Source: Marinosulfonomonas sp.
GTDB taxonomy: Bacteria > Pseudomonadota > Alphaproteobacteria > Rhodobacterales > Rhodobacteraceae
Direction of reading: 5' to 3'
NCBI GenBank assembly: GCA_015488685.1
Contig: WFNH01000104.1
Coordinates: 1-49,067 of the forward strand
DNA: 49,067 nt
The position numbers were made by a program, and so were the translations under genes. Shown in pieces: positions 24,551-33,790 of the stretch. Within the stretch, counting starts at the first letter, position 1. The number at the start of each line of letters is the position of its first letter. The notes beneath the pieces are model-generated. The model saw only the letters and a list, made by a program, of their open reading frames with translations, was not told the origin of the DNA and did not search any database.

Positions 24551-25657
24551 TTACCGTACAATGAACTCGGCATGCAGAGCACCGGCCGCTTTGATGCTTT
24601 TCAGAATGTCGATCATATCGCGAGGTGAAACTCCCAGCGCGTTCAGACCCGCGATCACTTCGGAAAGCGATGTGCCTTCGGATAATTCTGCCAGCCCGAT
24701 CCCCGGTTTTTCCTGAATGGAAGCATTGGTGCGCGGCACCACAACACTCTCGCCTGCAGCAAAAGGGTTGGGCTGCACCACGATTGGTTGCTCTTCTATC
24801 CGCAAAGTTAGGTTGCCCTGCGAAACCGCCACCCGCGAAATACGAACATCTTCCCCCAGAACAATTGTGCCGGATCTCTGGTCAACGACGACCTTTGCCT
24901 TACGCTCTGGCTCTACCAGAATATTTTCAATCTTTGATATCGCATGTGCCGCCGATGCCTGACGCGTGGCCTTAATGTCCAGCTGCACCGTACCGGCATC
25001 CAGCATCTGCGCAACTCCGCGGCCAAAAAATTTATTGATCGCACGTTCGATCCGTTCGGCAGTGGTGAAATCTGGGGTCCGCAAGGCCAAACGTATCTGT
25101 GACAATGAGCCAAAATCAAAATCAATTTCACGCTCGATATATGCTCCTGATGGAATAACCCCGGATGTCGGCACCCCTTGCACAACACTCCCTGCATCAC
25201 CGGTTGCAGAAATGCCGCCAGCAATCACAGTGCCTTGGCTAACGGCATAAATCTGTCCATCTGCCGCATTAAGCGGTGTCATGATCAAAGTACCGCCCAA
25301 TAGGCTTTTGGCGTCTCCAATCGCGGAAACAGTTACATCAATGCGTCCCCCTGCACGGGCAAAAGCAGGTAAGTTGGCTGTAACGAAAACTGCCGCTACA
25401 TTCTTTGGACGGAATTGTTCACCTGTGATGTTCACACCCAAGCGCTCCAGAATATTGGACATGATTTCCTCGGTGAATGGTGCATTTCGTATGCCATCAC
25501 CGGTACCATTCAATCCAACAACCAACCCATAACCGACCAGATCATTACCCCGGACACCATCAAATTCAACCAAATCCTTTATCCGGATCGGTCCTGAGAC
25601 AGCTGTGCACGACATCAACAAAACCGTTACAAAACCGGCAATTAAACGTTTCATCAT
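24551..25657 (-). CDS. flgI: Flagellar P-ring protein FlgI
   Basis: The product is a 368-residue periplasmic P-ring subunit. A signal peptide (about residues 1-21) precedes RIKDLVEFDGVRGNDLVGYGLVVGLNGTGD, NVAAVFVTANLPAFARAGGRIDVTVSAIGDAKSLLGGTLIMTPLNAADGQIYAVSQG and the C-terminal SLSEVIAGLNALGVSPRDMIDILKSIKAAGALHAEFIV, all highly conserved. Its start overlaps the flgL stop (ATGA); a second ATG follows at once. It is the last gene of motB-flgE-flgK-flgL-flgI. Its chaperone FlgA is encoded at 9.5 kb. Confidence 0.97.
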   Translation of the reverse strand: MMKRLIAGFVTVLLMSCTAVSGPIRIKDLVEFDGVRGNDLVGYGLVVGLNGTGDGIRNAPFTEEIMSNILERLGVNITGEQFRPKNVAAVFVTANLPAFARAGGRIDVTVSAIGDAKSLLGGTLIMTPLNAADGQIYAVSQGTVIAGGISATGDAGSVVQGVPTSGVIPSGAYIEREIDFDFGSLSQIRLALRTPDFTTAERIERAINKFFGRGVAQMLDAGTVQLDIKATRQASAAHAISKIENILVEPERKAKVVVDQRSGTIVLGEDVRISRVAVSQGNLTLRIEEQPIVVQPNPFAAGESVVVPRTNASIQEKPGIGLAELSEGTSLSEVIAGLNALGVSPRDMIDILKSIKAAGALHAEFIVR

Positions 25658-26664
25658 CTTAAATAATCCACAAGGCTCATGCGCGACACGCGCGAAGTTA
25701 ATGCATAAAGTGTTTCAAGCTGGGTCTGGATCTGCTTAAGCTCACTTGCCGAAGAATACGGATCGATCGACAACAGGCCTGTCCGGGTAATTTCTAATGC
25801 GGACATTTCTGATGCGGTATTCGCTGAAGCCGTTTCAATTTGCGCTTCAACCGACCCAAGGTCAGCCCGCATATTTATTTGCGCATCATTAACTGATAAC
25901 AACCCGTTCCCGGCCTGCTTCAACAACTCAGCCTGGCCAGCCAAATCACCCGCAAGAACCCCTTCCGAAACCAACGCCGCCAATGCTAAGTTTTTTAAAG
26001 TTTTTCGAAACACAGGATCAGCAGCTGTTACAGATATATCAGCGTGTTGCCCTACTCCAATTCTGAAGGCTGATAGGGAACTGTTTGACCCAAGATAGCC
26101 GGTGGTTTCAAATCCACCACCAGCCAAATTGAAATAGTTTTCTACAGCTGAGGCAACCCCGCTGGCGGTTGTCTGACCGGCAACAGCCGCTTGCAAATCG
26201 GTTAATATTGCAGAGGCCGATGCAATGGCCGGCTTGTCAGTTGCTGCGCCAGCAAACAAGCTACGGCCCCCGACTTGAGTATTCAGACCCGCCACAACCG
26301 TATCAAATATTTGGCGCACATCTGTTGCAGTGTTTTGAACCTGTGCTTGATTGGCCCCACTTCCGGCCAACAACAATACCGAAGATGCCTTGGCTGATTG
26401 TTCATGCATGACCCCGAGTGATGCCTGCATTGAATCTGCAAATTGTGCAGCCTCTGTTTGGGCCGTTTTATATGACTTTAGTGCCTTTAATGATGTTTCA
26501 ATGCCGGAAACTATAGTAAAATCGCCCGAGAACCGTTTAGCCAGATCGCTAACCTGCCCAGAGGCAAGTTCTACTCCCAAGCGATTGGCCTTGGTTTTCA
26601 ACTGGTAGCTTTGGTGACGGAATAAGAAGCTCTGGGCCATATCGCCGACGGAGAAATAGCTCAT
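25654..26664 (-). CDS. flgL: Hook-filament junction protein FlgL
   Basis: The product is a 336-residue flagellin-like junction protein. The N-terminus (SFLFRHQSYQLKTKANRLGVELASGQVSDLAKRFSGD) and C-terminus (ASANTASEMSALEITRTGLLSIDPYSSASELKQIQTQLETLYALTSRVSRMSLVDYL) keep the heptad pattern of D0/D1, and the middle is variable. FlgL sits between FlgK and the filament and is exported with help from FlgN-type chaperones. Two bases separate it from flgK. Composition appears AT-richer than the rod genes. Confidence 0.9.
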   Translation of the reverse strand: MSYFSVGDMAQSFLFRHQSYQLKTKANRLGVELASGQVSDLAKRFSGDFTIVSGIETSLKALKSYKTAQTEAAQFADSMQASLGVMHEQSAKASSVLLLAGSGANQAQVQNTATDVRQIFDTVVAGLNTQVGGRSLFAGAATDKPAIASASAILTDLQAAVAGQTTASGVASAVENYFNLAGGGFETTGYLGSNSSLSAFRIGVGQHADISVTAADPVFRKTLKNLALAALVSEGVLAGDLAGQAELLKQAGNGLLSVNDAQINMRADLGSVEAQIETASANTASEMSALEITRTGLLSIDPYSSASELKQIQTQLETLYALTSRVSRMSLVDYLR

Positions 26665-26666
26665 AA

Positions 26667-28121
26667 TTATATCCTTAAAAGGGTTTGTAACAAATCGTCG
26701 ATGGTTTTCATTACCCGTGCATTAGAAGCATAGGATTGCTGAACCAGCAGCAGTTGTTGCATTTCAAAGTCCGAATCTACCCCACCTTGCAACTCTTGCG
26801 TTTTCAACGTTTCAACTTTGGTCGAAGCAAATGCAATATCCGCTTCGGTTATTTGGCGGTCGGCGCCGATTTTCGATAAATAGTCCGAAGACAATCCAGA
26901 AAACGAACGCAAGGCGGCAGTAATGTTGCCCGACACGGGAACCTGTGTCCGGGTCAATGCCGATGACATGGTCTGCAAAAGATTTGCGTTGCCGACATCA
27001 CCTTGAACTGCTGCCCCGATGCCATCGCGTATTCGCCATATTGCCCCACCGGATTCCGGATCAACGCGCGTATTAATCGATAGCCTGGTTGAAAGCCCCG
27101 GCTCATTTGCGGGATCAAAAAATGCATCTGCATCTGTAAACAAGCCTGCATCCAAGGTGGACAGGGTGGTATCGACTGCGGGATCCTGAAACCGTTCAAC
27201 CAGATCGCGGGCAATGGCATCCAGATCACTTTGTGCGGTTTCGGCCAATTTATCACGCACTTCAAATGACGCCGTAAGAGTGCCTCCAGATAGAATACCG
27301 GTATTACTAGTGCTAACCGGATTCCCGTTCAGCGTAAGGCCAGAAAGTGATCCGGCAGCAAACGTCATATCCTCGGTTATCAAACTGGTTATGTTAAACC
27401 CGATTTCAGCAGCACGCCCATCCAGTAGAACAGCACCGCCTGTTGTAATCAAAGCGATTTGGCCACCATCACGTGGCACGGCCCGCATTGGTACAATCGA
27501 GGATATCTGATCAACCAATTGTTGCCGTTGATCCATTAACGATGATGCATCCCGACCGCTGCTATTTTGCGTCAAAATAGCATGGTTCAGTTGCTCAATA
27601 TTTTTGAGCGAACTGTTCAGCTGATCAACCTGCTGATCGATGCTGTGGTCCGCCTTGGTGCGTTGTGTTTGAATTTCCCTTGAAACTGTATTGATATGTG
27701 CCGCAATTCCTTTTGCGCTACGTAAAATATTTTGCAGCCGGGGCTCGGAATCCGGGCGGCTGGCTGCTTCGATAAATGCGGCGTCCAGCCTTGCAATCCG
27801 GTCAGGCAAAGATCCTGTTTTCCCCGGCTCGCCAATTACTTCTTCAATTCTCTTCAAGAACTCTGCGTGCGTTGTCGAGGCACCCAAATCTGCAGACGCC
27901 ACCCGCCGATCTGCAATAACACCTTTGTCGACAATACGGGATATGCCATCAATGTGCACTCCGGAACCTTCGCCGCCCAAAACGCGAGAAGACAGATCCA
28001 GCTCGCGCCGGCCGTAGCCGTCTGTCGTAGCATTCGCGATATTGGACGAAATCACATCCGCCGTACGGGCCGAAGCAGTCAATCCCGACAGGGCGTTCGA
28101 GAGCGCGCTGGTCATACCCAT
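26667..28121 (-). CDS. flgK: Hook-associated protein FlgK
   Basis: The product is the 484-residue first hook-filament junction protein. Conserved ends: ALSNALSGLTASARTADVISSNIANATTDGYGRRELDLSSRVLGG at the N-terminus and SDFEMQQLLLVQQSYASNARVMKTIDDLLQTLLRI at the C-terminus, the FlgE/K-type packing helices. The middle contains a long heptad region (about 145-200) and a small variable domain. Gap to flgE is 28 bases, to flgL two bases. Confidence 0.95.
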   Translation of the reverse strand: MGMTSALSNALSGLTASARTADVISSNIANATTDGYGRRELDLSSRVLGGEGSGVHIDGISRIVDKGVIADRRVASADLGASTTHAEFLKRIEEVIGEPGKTGSLPDRIARLDAAFIEAASRPDSEPRLQNILRSAKGIAAHINTVSREIQTQRTKADHSIDQQVDQLNSSLKNIEQLNHAILTQNSSGRDASSLMDQRQQLVDQISSIVPMRAVPRDGGQIALITTGGAVLLDGRAAEIGFNITSLITEDMTFAAGSLSGLTLNGNPVSTSNTGILSGGTLTASFEVRDKLAETAQSDLDAIARDLVERFQDPAVDTTLSTLDAGLFTDADAFFDPANEPGLSTRLSINTRVDPESGGAIWRIRDGIGAAVQGDVGNANLLQTMSSALTRTQVPVSGNITAALRSFSGLSSDYLSKIGADRQITEADIAFASTKVETLKTQELQGGVDSDFEMQQLLLVQQSYASNARVMKTIDDLLQTLLRI

Positions 28122-28149
28122 AGGCGAATCTCCTTCAAACTGCTGTTAA

Positions 28150-29457
28150 TTAACGTTTGATATTCGTGGTTTCCTGCAGCATCTCATCTACGGTTTGAAT
28201 CACCTTTGCGTTGGATGAATAGGCGCGCTGGGTCTGGATCAATGCTGTCAATTCACCGGCAACATCCGTGGTAGAGCTTTCGCGGGCATACCCTTCGATT
28301 GAGCCCGTTGGCCCATCACCTGCATCCCAAAGGAAAAACGAACCGGAGCTGGGCGAGACTTGGTACGTCTGGTTGTTCAGTGAAATCAACCCGTTTGTAT
28401 TTGGTACATCTACCAGTGGAATTTGATAAATGCGCCGGATAAAACCAGTATCATAAGTGGCACTGATATACCCGTTATTATCAATTTCAACCGATGTCAG
28501 ATTGCCCACTGGCGAACCGTCTTTGGTAATAGAGGTCGGGGCAAAACTGTCGGATAGTTGGGTCAAACCATTCGGGTCACCAACTTTACCGATAGTCATA
28601 GTTAGCGGACCCCCGGCAACAGTCAGGGCCAACGTACCATCAGCAGCATTATAAGAACCCCCGGACACTGTTGTCACAGATGCGAGGGTGCCCCCGTTTG
28701 CGCGAGTAGCATCAAAAACCAATGTATATTCGCCAATGACTGCCCCACCCTGCGCCGAATCCTTGATTTTCATGGTCCATGTATTCGAAGAGCCAGTGGC
28801 CGGAACAGTTGGTGTAAAGGTAATATCCAACGTTTCCGAGGTGCCAAGATTGCCAAAATATTCTACGGATAGCGGAAGCGCATCACCCGACTGGCCAGCC
28901 GCGGTATTTGTTGCAGGCAGGTTCACCCCGAGGTTCATTTTTGTGGTTGGATCGCCAGCCGTCTGATTGGCATTGATAACCACAGGCTCTAAACCCGCGA
29001 TCGTATCACGCGGGTAGGTAGATATGCTTCCATCTGACTCCGCGGGCCACCCCATTAAAACCAACCCTGATTCTGTTTTCAGAACACCGTTTGAATCCGA
29101 ATGGAATGACCCTGTGGTCGTCATCATAAGCGGACGGTCACCAGTTGTTGAGCCCAACGATACCTCGGCAGTGACTGGCAACATTCCACGTCCGCCAACT
29201 GCGATATCCATCGCATTTTTCGTTGATACCAATGCGCCCCGTTCCTGAATCAAACGAACTGTCGAAGCACGGACGCCGCCCGCCGAATATGTTCCAGAGC
29301 CCGGGTTGTTATTGATAACAAGTGATTCAAAATTCGCTTCTGCGCGCTTGTAACCATAAGTCCCCGAGTTTGCGATATTATCGGAAATCGTTGCCAAACG
29401 GGTTGCATTCGCCGCAAGGCCTGCAACGCCTGCATTCAAAGAAGAAGAAATAGTCAT
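28150..29457 (-). CDS. flgE: Flagellar hook protein FlgE
   Basis: The product is the 435-residue hook subunit. N-terminal TISSSLNAGVAGLAANATRLATISDNIANSGTYGYKRAEANFESLVI and C-terminal EGYARESSTTDVAGELTALIQTQRAYSSNAKVIQTVDEMLQETTNIKR identify the hook family; the Thr/Gly/Asp-rich middle is the hook surface domain. The ATG at 29457 has AAAGG six bases upstream; an in-frame upstream Met at 29505 lies in the motB-flgE gap and precedes the ribosome site. Hook length would be set by FliK (left edge). Confidence 0.95.
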   Translation of the reverse strand: MTISSSLNAGVAGLAANATRLATISDNIANSGTYGYKRAEANFESLVINNNPGSGTYSAGGVRASTVRLIQERGALVSTKNAMDIAVGGRGMLPVTAEVSLGSTTGDRPLMMTTTGSFHSDSNGVLKTESGLVLMGWPAESDGSISTYPRDTIAGLEPVVINANQTAGDPTTKMNLGVNLPATNTAAGQSGDALPLSVEYFGNLGTSETLDITFTPTVPATGSSNTWTMKIKDSAQGGAVIGEYTLVFDATRANGGTLASVTTVSGGSYNAADGTLALTVAGGPLTMTIGKVGDPNGLTQLSDSFAPTSITKDGSPVGNLTSVEIDNNGYISATYDTGFIRRIYQIPLVDVPNTNGLISLNNQTYQVSPSSGSFFLWDAGDGPTGSIEGYARESSTTDVAGELTALIQTQRAYSSNAKVIQTVDEMLQETTNIKR

Positions 29458-29531
29458 GGTGCGCCTTTCTGCTGCATCAACCGCTAAGGGTTCAGGGAAC
29501 AGCAATAAGGGCGCTCCATTAACATGCCCCT

Positions 29532-29555
29532 AATATCTAAAATCCAATAGATATT
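29532..29555. other. AT-rich inverted repeat between motB and flgE
   Basis: AATATCTA (29532-29539) and TAGATATT (29548-29555) are perfect 8-base arms around an 8-base spacer, touching the motB stop codon. The stem is AT-rich and lacks a T run, so it is not a normal terminator. It may be an operator for a flgE promoter or a weak mRNA processing hairpin that lets hook protein be made in excess of MotB. Confidence 0.35.
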
Positions 29556-30376
29556 TATTCCACATTTTTGCGGAGCAGGATCAATTCCATTCTGTTGTTA
29601 CGAACAGCCATCGGATTGGAAACCGCCGGCTTTCGGTCAGCATACCCAGTCACACGTTGAATACGGTTTGCATCGAATCCACCGCTTTCAAGCAATTGGC
29701 GTAACTGGTCAGCGCGGGATTGTGATAAATTCCAAACCGGGTTGTCCAAAAGCACCACCGGCTCTGAACGTGTATGCCCGTTCACAGCCAGATCATTTGT
29801 AACAATCCCGAACACATCAGCCATCATAGCCGCGATATCCCGAAGCATAGGGGTTGGCGTTGTTGTGCCCTGTTCAAAAAGGGGATCATCCTTCAGATCG
29901 AAAATCTCTACGATTAAACCCTCGTCAGTAACGCGGGTCATAATGTGGCGCATCGCGTTGTCCATCACCATGCTTTCGCCACCACCGCCGGACAACAGTG
30001 ATTCCACCTCGGACAGATTATCCGAATCCTCGCTATTGCGGCCACCGGACCCATCCTGCGCAGACGGCATCGTCACCGCTGCGCCAGTCCCGTTACGGGC
30101 CAGGGTTTCTTCGGTAAAGACACTGTCCCCGCCAAAGGCACCATCGCCCCCACCCGATATTCGGGCCAGCGGAATAGACGGGCTAAAATAGTCCGCAATC
30201 CCTTTGCGTTGACTTTCAGTTGTCGCGTTCAACAGCCACATCAGCATAAAAAAGGCCATCATGGCCGTCACAAAGTCGGCATAGGCAACTTTCCATGCAC
30301 CACCATGATGCCCGCCGCCACCTACGACTTTTTTACGCTTGATGATAATGACTGGCGCGTTTGCTTGCGCACTCAT
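29555..30376 (-). CDS. motB: Flagellar motor stator protein MotB
   Basis: The product is 273 residues. The basic N-terminus and HHGGAWKVAYADFVTAMMAFFMLMWLLNATT include the membrane helix with the proton-binding Asp at residue 34. A Ser/Gly-rich linker leads to a C-terminal OmpA-like peptidoglycan-binding domain (about 145-270, DLAVNGHTRSEPVVLLDNPVWNLSQSRADQLRQLLESGGFDANRIQRVTGYADRKP). It heads the hook operon and is unlinked from motA. A CtrA-like site lies about 50 bases upstream. Confidence 0.97.
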   Translation of the reverse strand: MSAQANAPVIIIKRKKVVGGGGHHGGAWKVAYADFVTAMMAFFMLMWLLNATTESQRKGIADYFSPSIPLARISGGGDGAFGGDSVFTEETLARNGTGAAVTMPSAQDGSGGRNSEDSDNLSEVESLLSGGGGESMVMDNAMRHIMTRVTDEGLIVEIFDLKDDPLFEQGTTTPTPMLRDIAAMMADVFGIVTNDLAVNGHTRSEPVVLLDNPVWNLSQSRADQLRQLLESGGFDANRIQRVTGYADRKPAVSNPMAVRNNRMELILLRKNVE

Positions 30377-30424
30377 CCCACCACCTCGTTTTATTCACCC
30401 AAGGACAGGGGTATCAGGCGCAAG

Positions 30425-30439
30425 TAAACACACGCTTAA
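30425..30439. promoter_or_regulatory. CtrA-like half-site pair upstream of motB (TTAA-N7-TTTA on minus)
   Basis: TAAA at 30425-30428 and TTAA at 30436-30439 are seven bases apart; on the motB strand this reads TTAA-GCGTGTG-TTTA, 7 of 8 consensus positions. It is 49 bases upstream of the motB start, in a plausible position for a promoter-proximal activator. Confidence 0.38.
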
Positions 30440-30505
30440 CCTTTCAAATTGTCGGTATATTGCGCCCAGAGCCGCTTGGTACATTGACTCAGCAGCAAGG
30501 GTATT

Positions 30506-30527
30506 TTAGTTAGTAGTCTATAACTAA
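30506..30527 (+). promoter_or_regulatory. Operator-like palindrome TTAGTTA-N8-TAACTAA
   Basis: Perfect 7-base arms around an 8-base spacer end 29 bases before the ATG of the small membrane protein. A TATAAC sequence, one base off a -10 box, overlaps the right arm, so a bound repressor would block transcription. Arm size and spacing suit a winged-helix dimer (MarR/HxlR or TetR type), but no such regulator gene is in the window. Confidence 0.5.
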
Positions 30528-30556
30528 TATCCTTCCCACCCGAAAAGGAAACTATC

Positions 30557-30946
30557 ATGACCCAGCCGCGTCCCATCAGCCTGTCTTTGAAAATCGTCGT
30601 TGTTATCGCTGCCTTGTTTGGCCTTTTGACCGTGTTCTCGGGCGGCATGGCCCTGACCGGCAACAAAGAGGTCGGAAATGCCGTGCCCTTTGTGCTGTGG
30701 TTCAACTTTATCGCAGGCTTTGCCTATCTGGCGGCGGCTTATGGTTTGGCCAAACGGCTGGACTGGGGGCTGAAGCTGTCGATCTGGATTGCTGTCGCCA
30801 CTGCTTTGGTCTTTGCGGCATTTGGGGTGGCTGTGATGCAAGGCACGGCCTATGAAATGCGCACCGTCGGCGCGATGGTTATCCGCACCGGTGTCTGGGT
30901 GGTGATTTCAGCCATTGCCGTCAAAGCCTACCGGCAGTTCACTTAA
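30557..30946 (+). CDS. Small four-helix membrane protein, unknown function
   Basis: The product is 129 residues with four hydrophobic segments (about 12-32, 43-64, 70-92, 103-123) and few charged residues between them. No domain I recognise is present; the overall form resembles small integral membrane families such as DoxX-like or DUF4345-like proteins, but no family motif is clear. AAAGGAAA precedes the ATG. It is a single gene with its own operator-like palindrome, lying between the flagellar cluster and the convergent ugp operon; its stop is two bases from the ugpC stop. Confidence 0.8.
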   Translation: MTQPRPISLSLKIVVVIAALFGLLTVFSGGMALTGNKEVGNAVPFVLWFNFIAGFAYLAAAYGLAKRLDWGLKLSIWIAVATALVFAAFGVAVMQGTAYEMRTVGAMVIRTGVWVVISAIAVKAYRQFT

Positions 30947-30948
30947 AG

Positions 30949-32025
30949 CTACACCAGACGTTCGCCAGTATCTTTGCGGAATACGAACGCTTTGGTCGGG
31001 TCAAACCCCAATTGCAGCGTATCCTCGACATCAGGTAACATTTTCTGGCCGGCCTTCAGACAAATTTCCAACCCGTGCGCGGCCCCTTCGTCCGAGCCGA
31101 CAATCGTGCCGTAAATCAGGTTTTCACCGCCGTGCTGTTCCACCAGATCCACCCGCATATCCAGTTGCCCATCAGCGGTGATCGACAGGATATCCGGCCG
31201 CACACCCAACACCAGATCGGCATCCATCGGTAGATCGGAAAATCCGGGGAAGCGGCTGACGCCATCGCTTAGGGCATCACCATCAAACCGAACCGGAATC
31301 AGGTTCATTTGCGGCGCACCGATAAAGGATGCCACAAACAGCGTTTTTGGATTTGAATACAGCTCCATCGGGGCACCCATCTGCTCGACGCGACCCTCGT
31401 TAATCACGGCCAGACGGTCGGCCAATGTCATTGCCTCGGTCTGGTCGTGGGTCACATAGATGCTGGTAACATTCATCCGCCGTTGCAGGCGCTTGATCTC
31501 GATCCGCATCTGCACACGCAGTTTGGCATCCAGATTGGATAACGGTTCGTCAAACAGAAAAACCTTGGGGTTACGCACGATCGCCCGACCCATCGCAACC
31601 CGCTGGCGCTGACCGCCAGACAGTTCGTTCGGCTGACGATCCAGATAATCGTAGATCCGCAGGGTTTTGGCAGCTTCCTCGACAATCTGTCTAATCTTGT
31701 CCTTGGGGATTTTGCGGTTTTTCAAACCATAGGACATGTTTCCACGAACCGTCATATGCGGATACAGGGCATAGTTCTGAAACACCATCGCCACATCGCG
31801 GTCAGACGGCGAAACATCGTTGATCACCCGACCCCCGATCGAAATTTCGCCCTCGGTAATGGTTTCCAGTCCCGCCACCATCCGCAGCAGCGTGGATTTG
31901 CCACAGCCCGACGGGCCGACGAACACAACCAGTTCACCATCCGCAATCTGCATGTCCACACCACGGATTGCCTCGGCCCCGTTCGGGTAAACTTTTCGGA
32001 CGCCCTTTAGTTCAACACCAGCCAT
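30949..32025 (-). CDS. ugpC: Glycerol-3-phosphate ABC importer ATPase UgpC
   Basis: The product is the 358-residue ATPase of the import complex, on the cytoplasmic face. Walker [10 protein letters not shown] at residues 37-45, LSGGQ at 135-139 and Walker B FLFDE ending at residue 160 are intact, followed by the H-loop region ([15 protein letters not shown]) and a C-terminal regulatory domain of the MalK/UgpC type (about 235-355). The ATG overlaps the ugpE stop by one base. It closes the ugpB-A-E-C operon. MalK-type ATPases are similar across many sugar importers; the name follows from the UgpB-type binding protein. Confidence 0.9.
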   Translation of the reverse strand: MAGVELKGVRKVYPNGAEAIRGVDMQIADGELVVFVGPSGCGKSTLLRMVAGLETITEGEISIGGRVINDVSPSDRDVAMVFQNYALYPHMTVRGNMSYGLKNRKIPKDKIRQIVEEAAKTLRIYDYLDRQPNELSGGQRQRVAMGRAIVRNPKVFLFDEPLSNLDAKLRVQMRIEIKRLQRRMNVTSIYVTHDQTEAMTLADRLAVINEGRVEQMGAPMELYSNPKTLFVASFIGAPQMNLIPVRFDGDALSDGVSRFPGFSDLPMDADLVLGVRPDILSITADGQLDMRVDLVEQHGGENLIYGTIVGSDEGAAHGLEICLKAGQKMLPDVEDTLQLGFDPTKAFVFRKDTGERLV

Positions 32026-32870
32026 TATTTCTCACTCTCCACAAGGCCCTTCACGAACCATTTCTGAAATACCAGTACCACCAGAACCGGCGGCAATGTC
32101 GCCAGAATGGTCAGCGCAAATGCCTTCTGGAATTGCGGCAGCTCGCCGCCTTCGTTCAGCACCTGATAAATCTGTTTGATCCCGATCACGAGCGTATAGT
32201 TTTCTTCTTTGGTGGTCATAATCAGCGGCCACAAATACTGATTCCAGCCGACCACGAACATGATGATCAGGATGGCCGCAATCATGGTTTTCGACAGGGG
32301 CACCAGAATGTCGATGAAAAAGCTCCATGTGCTGGCCCCGTCTAATCGCGCCGCCTCAAGAATTTCGTCGGGCACCGACCGGAAAAATTGCCTGAAAAAG
32401 AACGTCCCCGTGGCCGAAGCAATCAGCGGCACAATCAGACCGGTGTGGGTGTCCAGCAGGCCCAGATCGGCAACCACCTTGTAGGACGGAATGATACGCA
32501 CCTCTAACGGCAGCAGCAGCGTCATAAAGATGATCCAGAACAGGAAATTCGCCATGCGGAACCGGAAATAGACGATGGCATAGGCGGCAAACATCGAAAT
32601 GATCACCTTGCCCACCGAAAACCCGATACCCAGTATCAGGCTATTTTTCATCATGCCCAGCGCCGTGACCTTTTTCATAACACCGCCTTGCTCGAACAGC
32701 ACTTCGTTGTAAGTCTCCAGAAAATGTCCGCCGGGCCAGAATTGCAGTCCATCGCGCATAATCGTTTCAGGCGCGTGAGTTGAAGTCATGAAGGCCACCC
32801 AGACCGGCAACGTCATAAACAGCGCGCCAACGATCAGGATGAAATGGGTGATTACGGTATGTCTGTTCAT
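32025..32870 (-). CDS. ugpE: Glycerol-3-phosphate ABC importer permease UgpE
   Basis: The product is a 281-residue inner-membrane permease with about six helices. The coupling EAA loop reads [31 protein letters not shown] (about 187-217). The N-terminus [29 protein letters not shown] and periplasmic [15 protein letters not shown] fit UgpE. Gap to ugpA is 13 bases; its stop overlaps the ugpC start. Confidence 0.93.
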   Translation of the reverse strand: MNRHTVITHFILIVGALFMTLPVWVAFMTSTHAPETIMRDGLQFWPGGHFLETYNEVLFEQGGVMKKVTALGMMKNSLILGIGFSVGKVIISMFAAYAIVYFRFRMANFLFWIIFMTLLLPLEVRIIPSYKVVADLGLLDTHTGLIVPLIASATGTFFFRQFFRSVPDEILEAARLDGASTWSFFIDILVPLSKTMIAAILIIMFVVGWNQYLWPLIMTTKEENYTLVIGIKQIYQVLNEGGELPQFQKAFALTILATLPPVLVVLVFQKWFVKGLVESEK

Positions 32871-32883
32871 TTTCCCAATCCCC

Positions 32884-33762
32884 CTAATAATGCACTTTGC
32901 GTTCGATAAACCGGAACTGGATCACCGTCAGAACCAGAACCACCAGCATCAAAACCACCGATTGCGCGGATGACCCGCCAATGTCCGCCCCGCGGAAACC
33001 ATCCTGAAACACCTTGTAAACCAGCGTGGTTGTCGCCCCGCCTGGTGCACCCTGCGTTGTCGTGTCGATAATGCCGAAGGTTTCAAAGAACGCATAGGTG
33101 ATGTTGGTGACCATCAGGAAAAACGTGGTCGGCGCAAGCAGCGGAAAGGTGATCGTCCAGAACCGGCGCGTCGGACTTTTGCAATCCATCGTCGCGGCTT
33201 CGGTTACAGATTTCGGGATGCCCTGAAGGCCGGACAGGAAAAAGATGAAATTCACACTGACTTGCTTCCAGACCGAAATCAGGATCACGACGAAACCGGC
33301 ATCTACCTCGTGCAGCTTGTGATCAAAATCATAACCGAACGAATTCATAAAGTGATACAAATCACCGATCAGCGGATTGAACATCAGATTGCCCATCAAA
33401 CCAGCCACCGGCGGGGCGATCGCATAGGCCCACATCAACAGTGTTTTATAAGTGCTGGCCCCGCGGATTACTTCGTTTGCCTTGACGGCCAGCAACAGGG
33501 CGAACCCCAATGAAAGTAAGGTAACCAGCGTGGAAAAGATAGCAGTGAACCAAGCAGCATGAAGCCACGAGGAATTGAAAATCGTATCGGAATAATTGCG
33601 AAACCAGACAAATTGCGAGGACAGCCCGAAGGCGTCTTCAAGCATAAATGACTGATAAACGGCCTGACCGGCAGGCCACAGAAAGAAAATGGCAATAATC
33701 AGTAACTGCGGCGCCACAAACAGATAGGGGATCGGGCTGTGTTCAAACTGGACGCGTTTCAT
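32884..33762 (-). CDS. ugpA: Glycerol-3-phosphate ABC importer permease UgpA
   Basis: The product is a 292-residue permease, six membrane helices, partner of UgpE. Characteristic are PYLFVAPQLLIIAIFFLWPAGQAVYQSFMLEDAFG at the start and the EAA loop GIPKSVTEAATMDCKSPTRRFWTITFPLLAPT. It lies downstream of ugpB behind a strong hairpin, which probably lowers permease expression relative to the binding protein. Confidence 0.93.
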   Translation of the reverse strand: MKRVQFEHSPIPYLFVAPQLLIIAIFFLWPAGQAVYQSFMLEDAFGLSSQFVWFRNYSDTIFNSSWLHAAWFTAIFSTLVTLLSLGFALLLAVKANEVIRGASTYKTLLMWAYAIAPPVAGLMGNLMFNPLIGDLYHFMNSFGYDFDHKLHEVDAGFVVILISVWKQVSVNFIFFLSGLQGIPKSVTEAATMDCKSPTRRFWTITFPLLAPTTFFLMVTNITYAFFETFGIIDTTTQGAPGGATTTLVYKVFQDGFRGADIGGSSAQSVVLMLVVLVLTVIQFRFIERKVHY

Positions 33763-33790
33763 TCAGCAGATGCTTTCCGGGTATTGAAAA

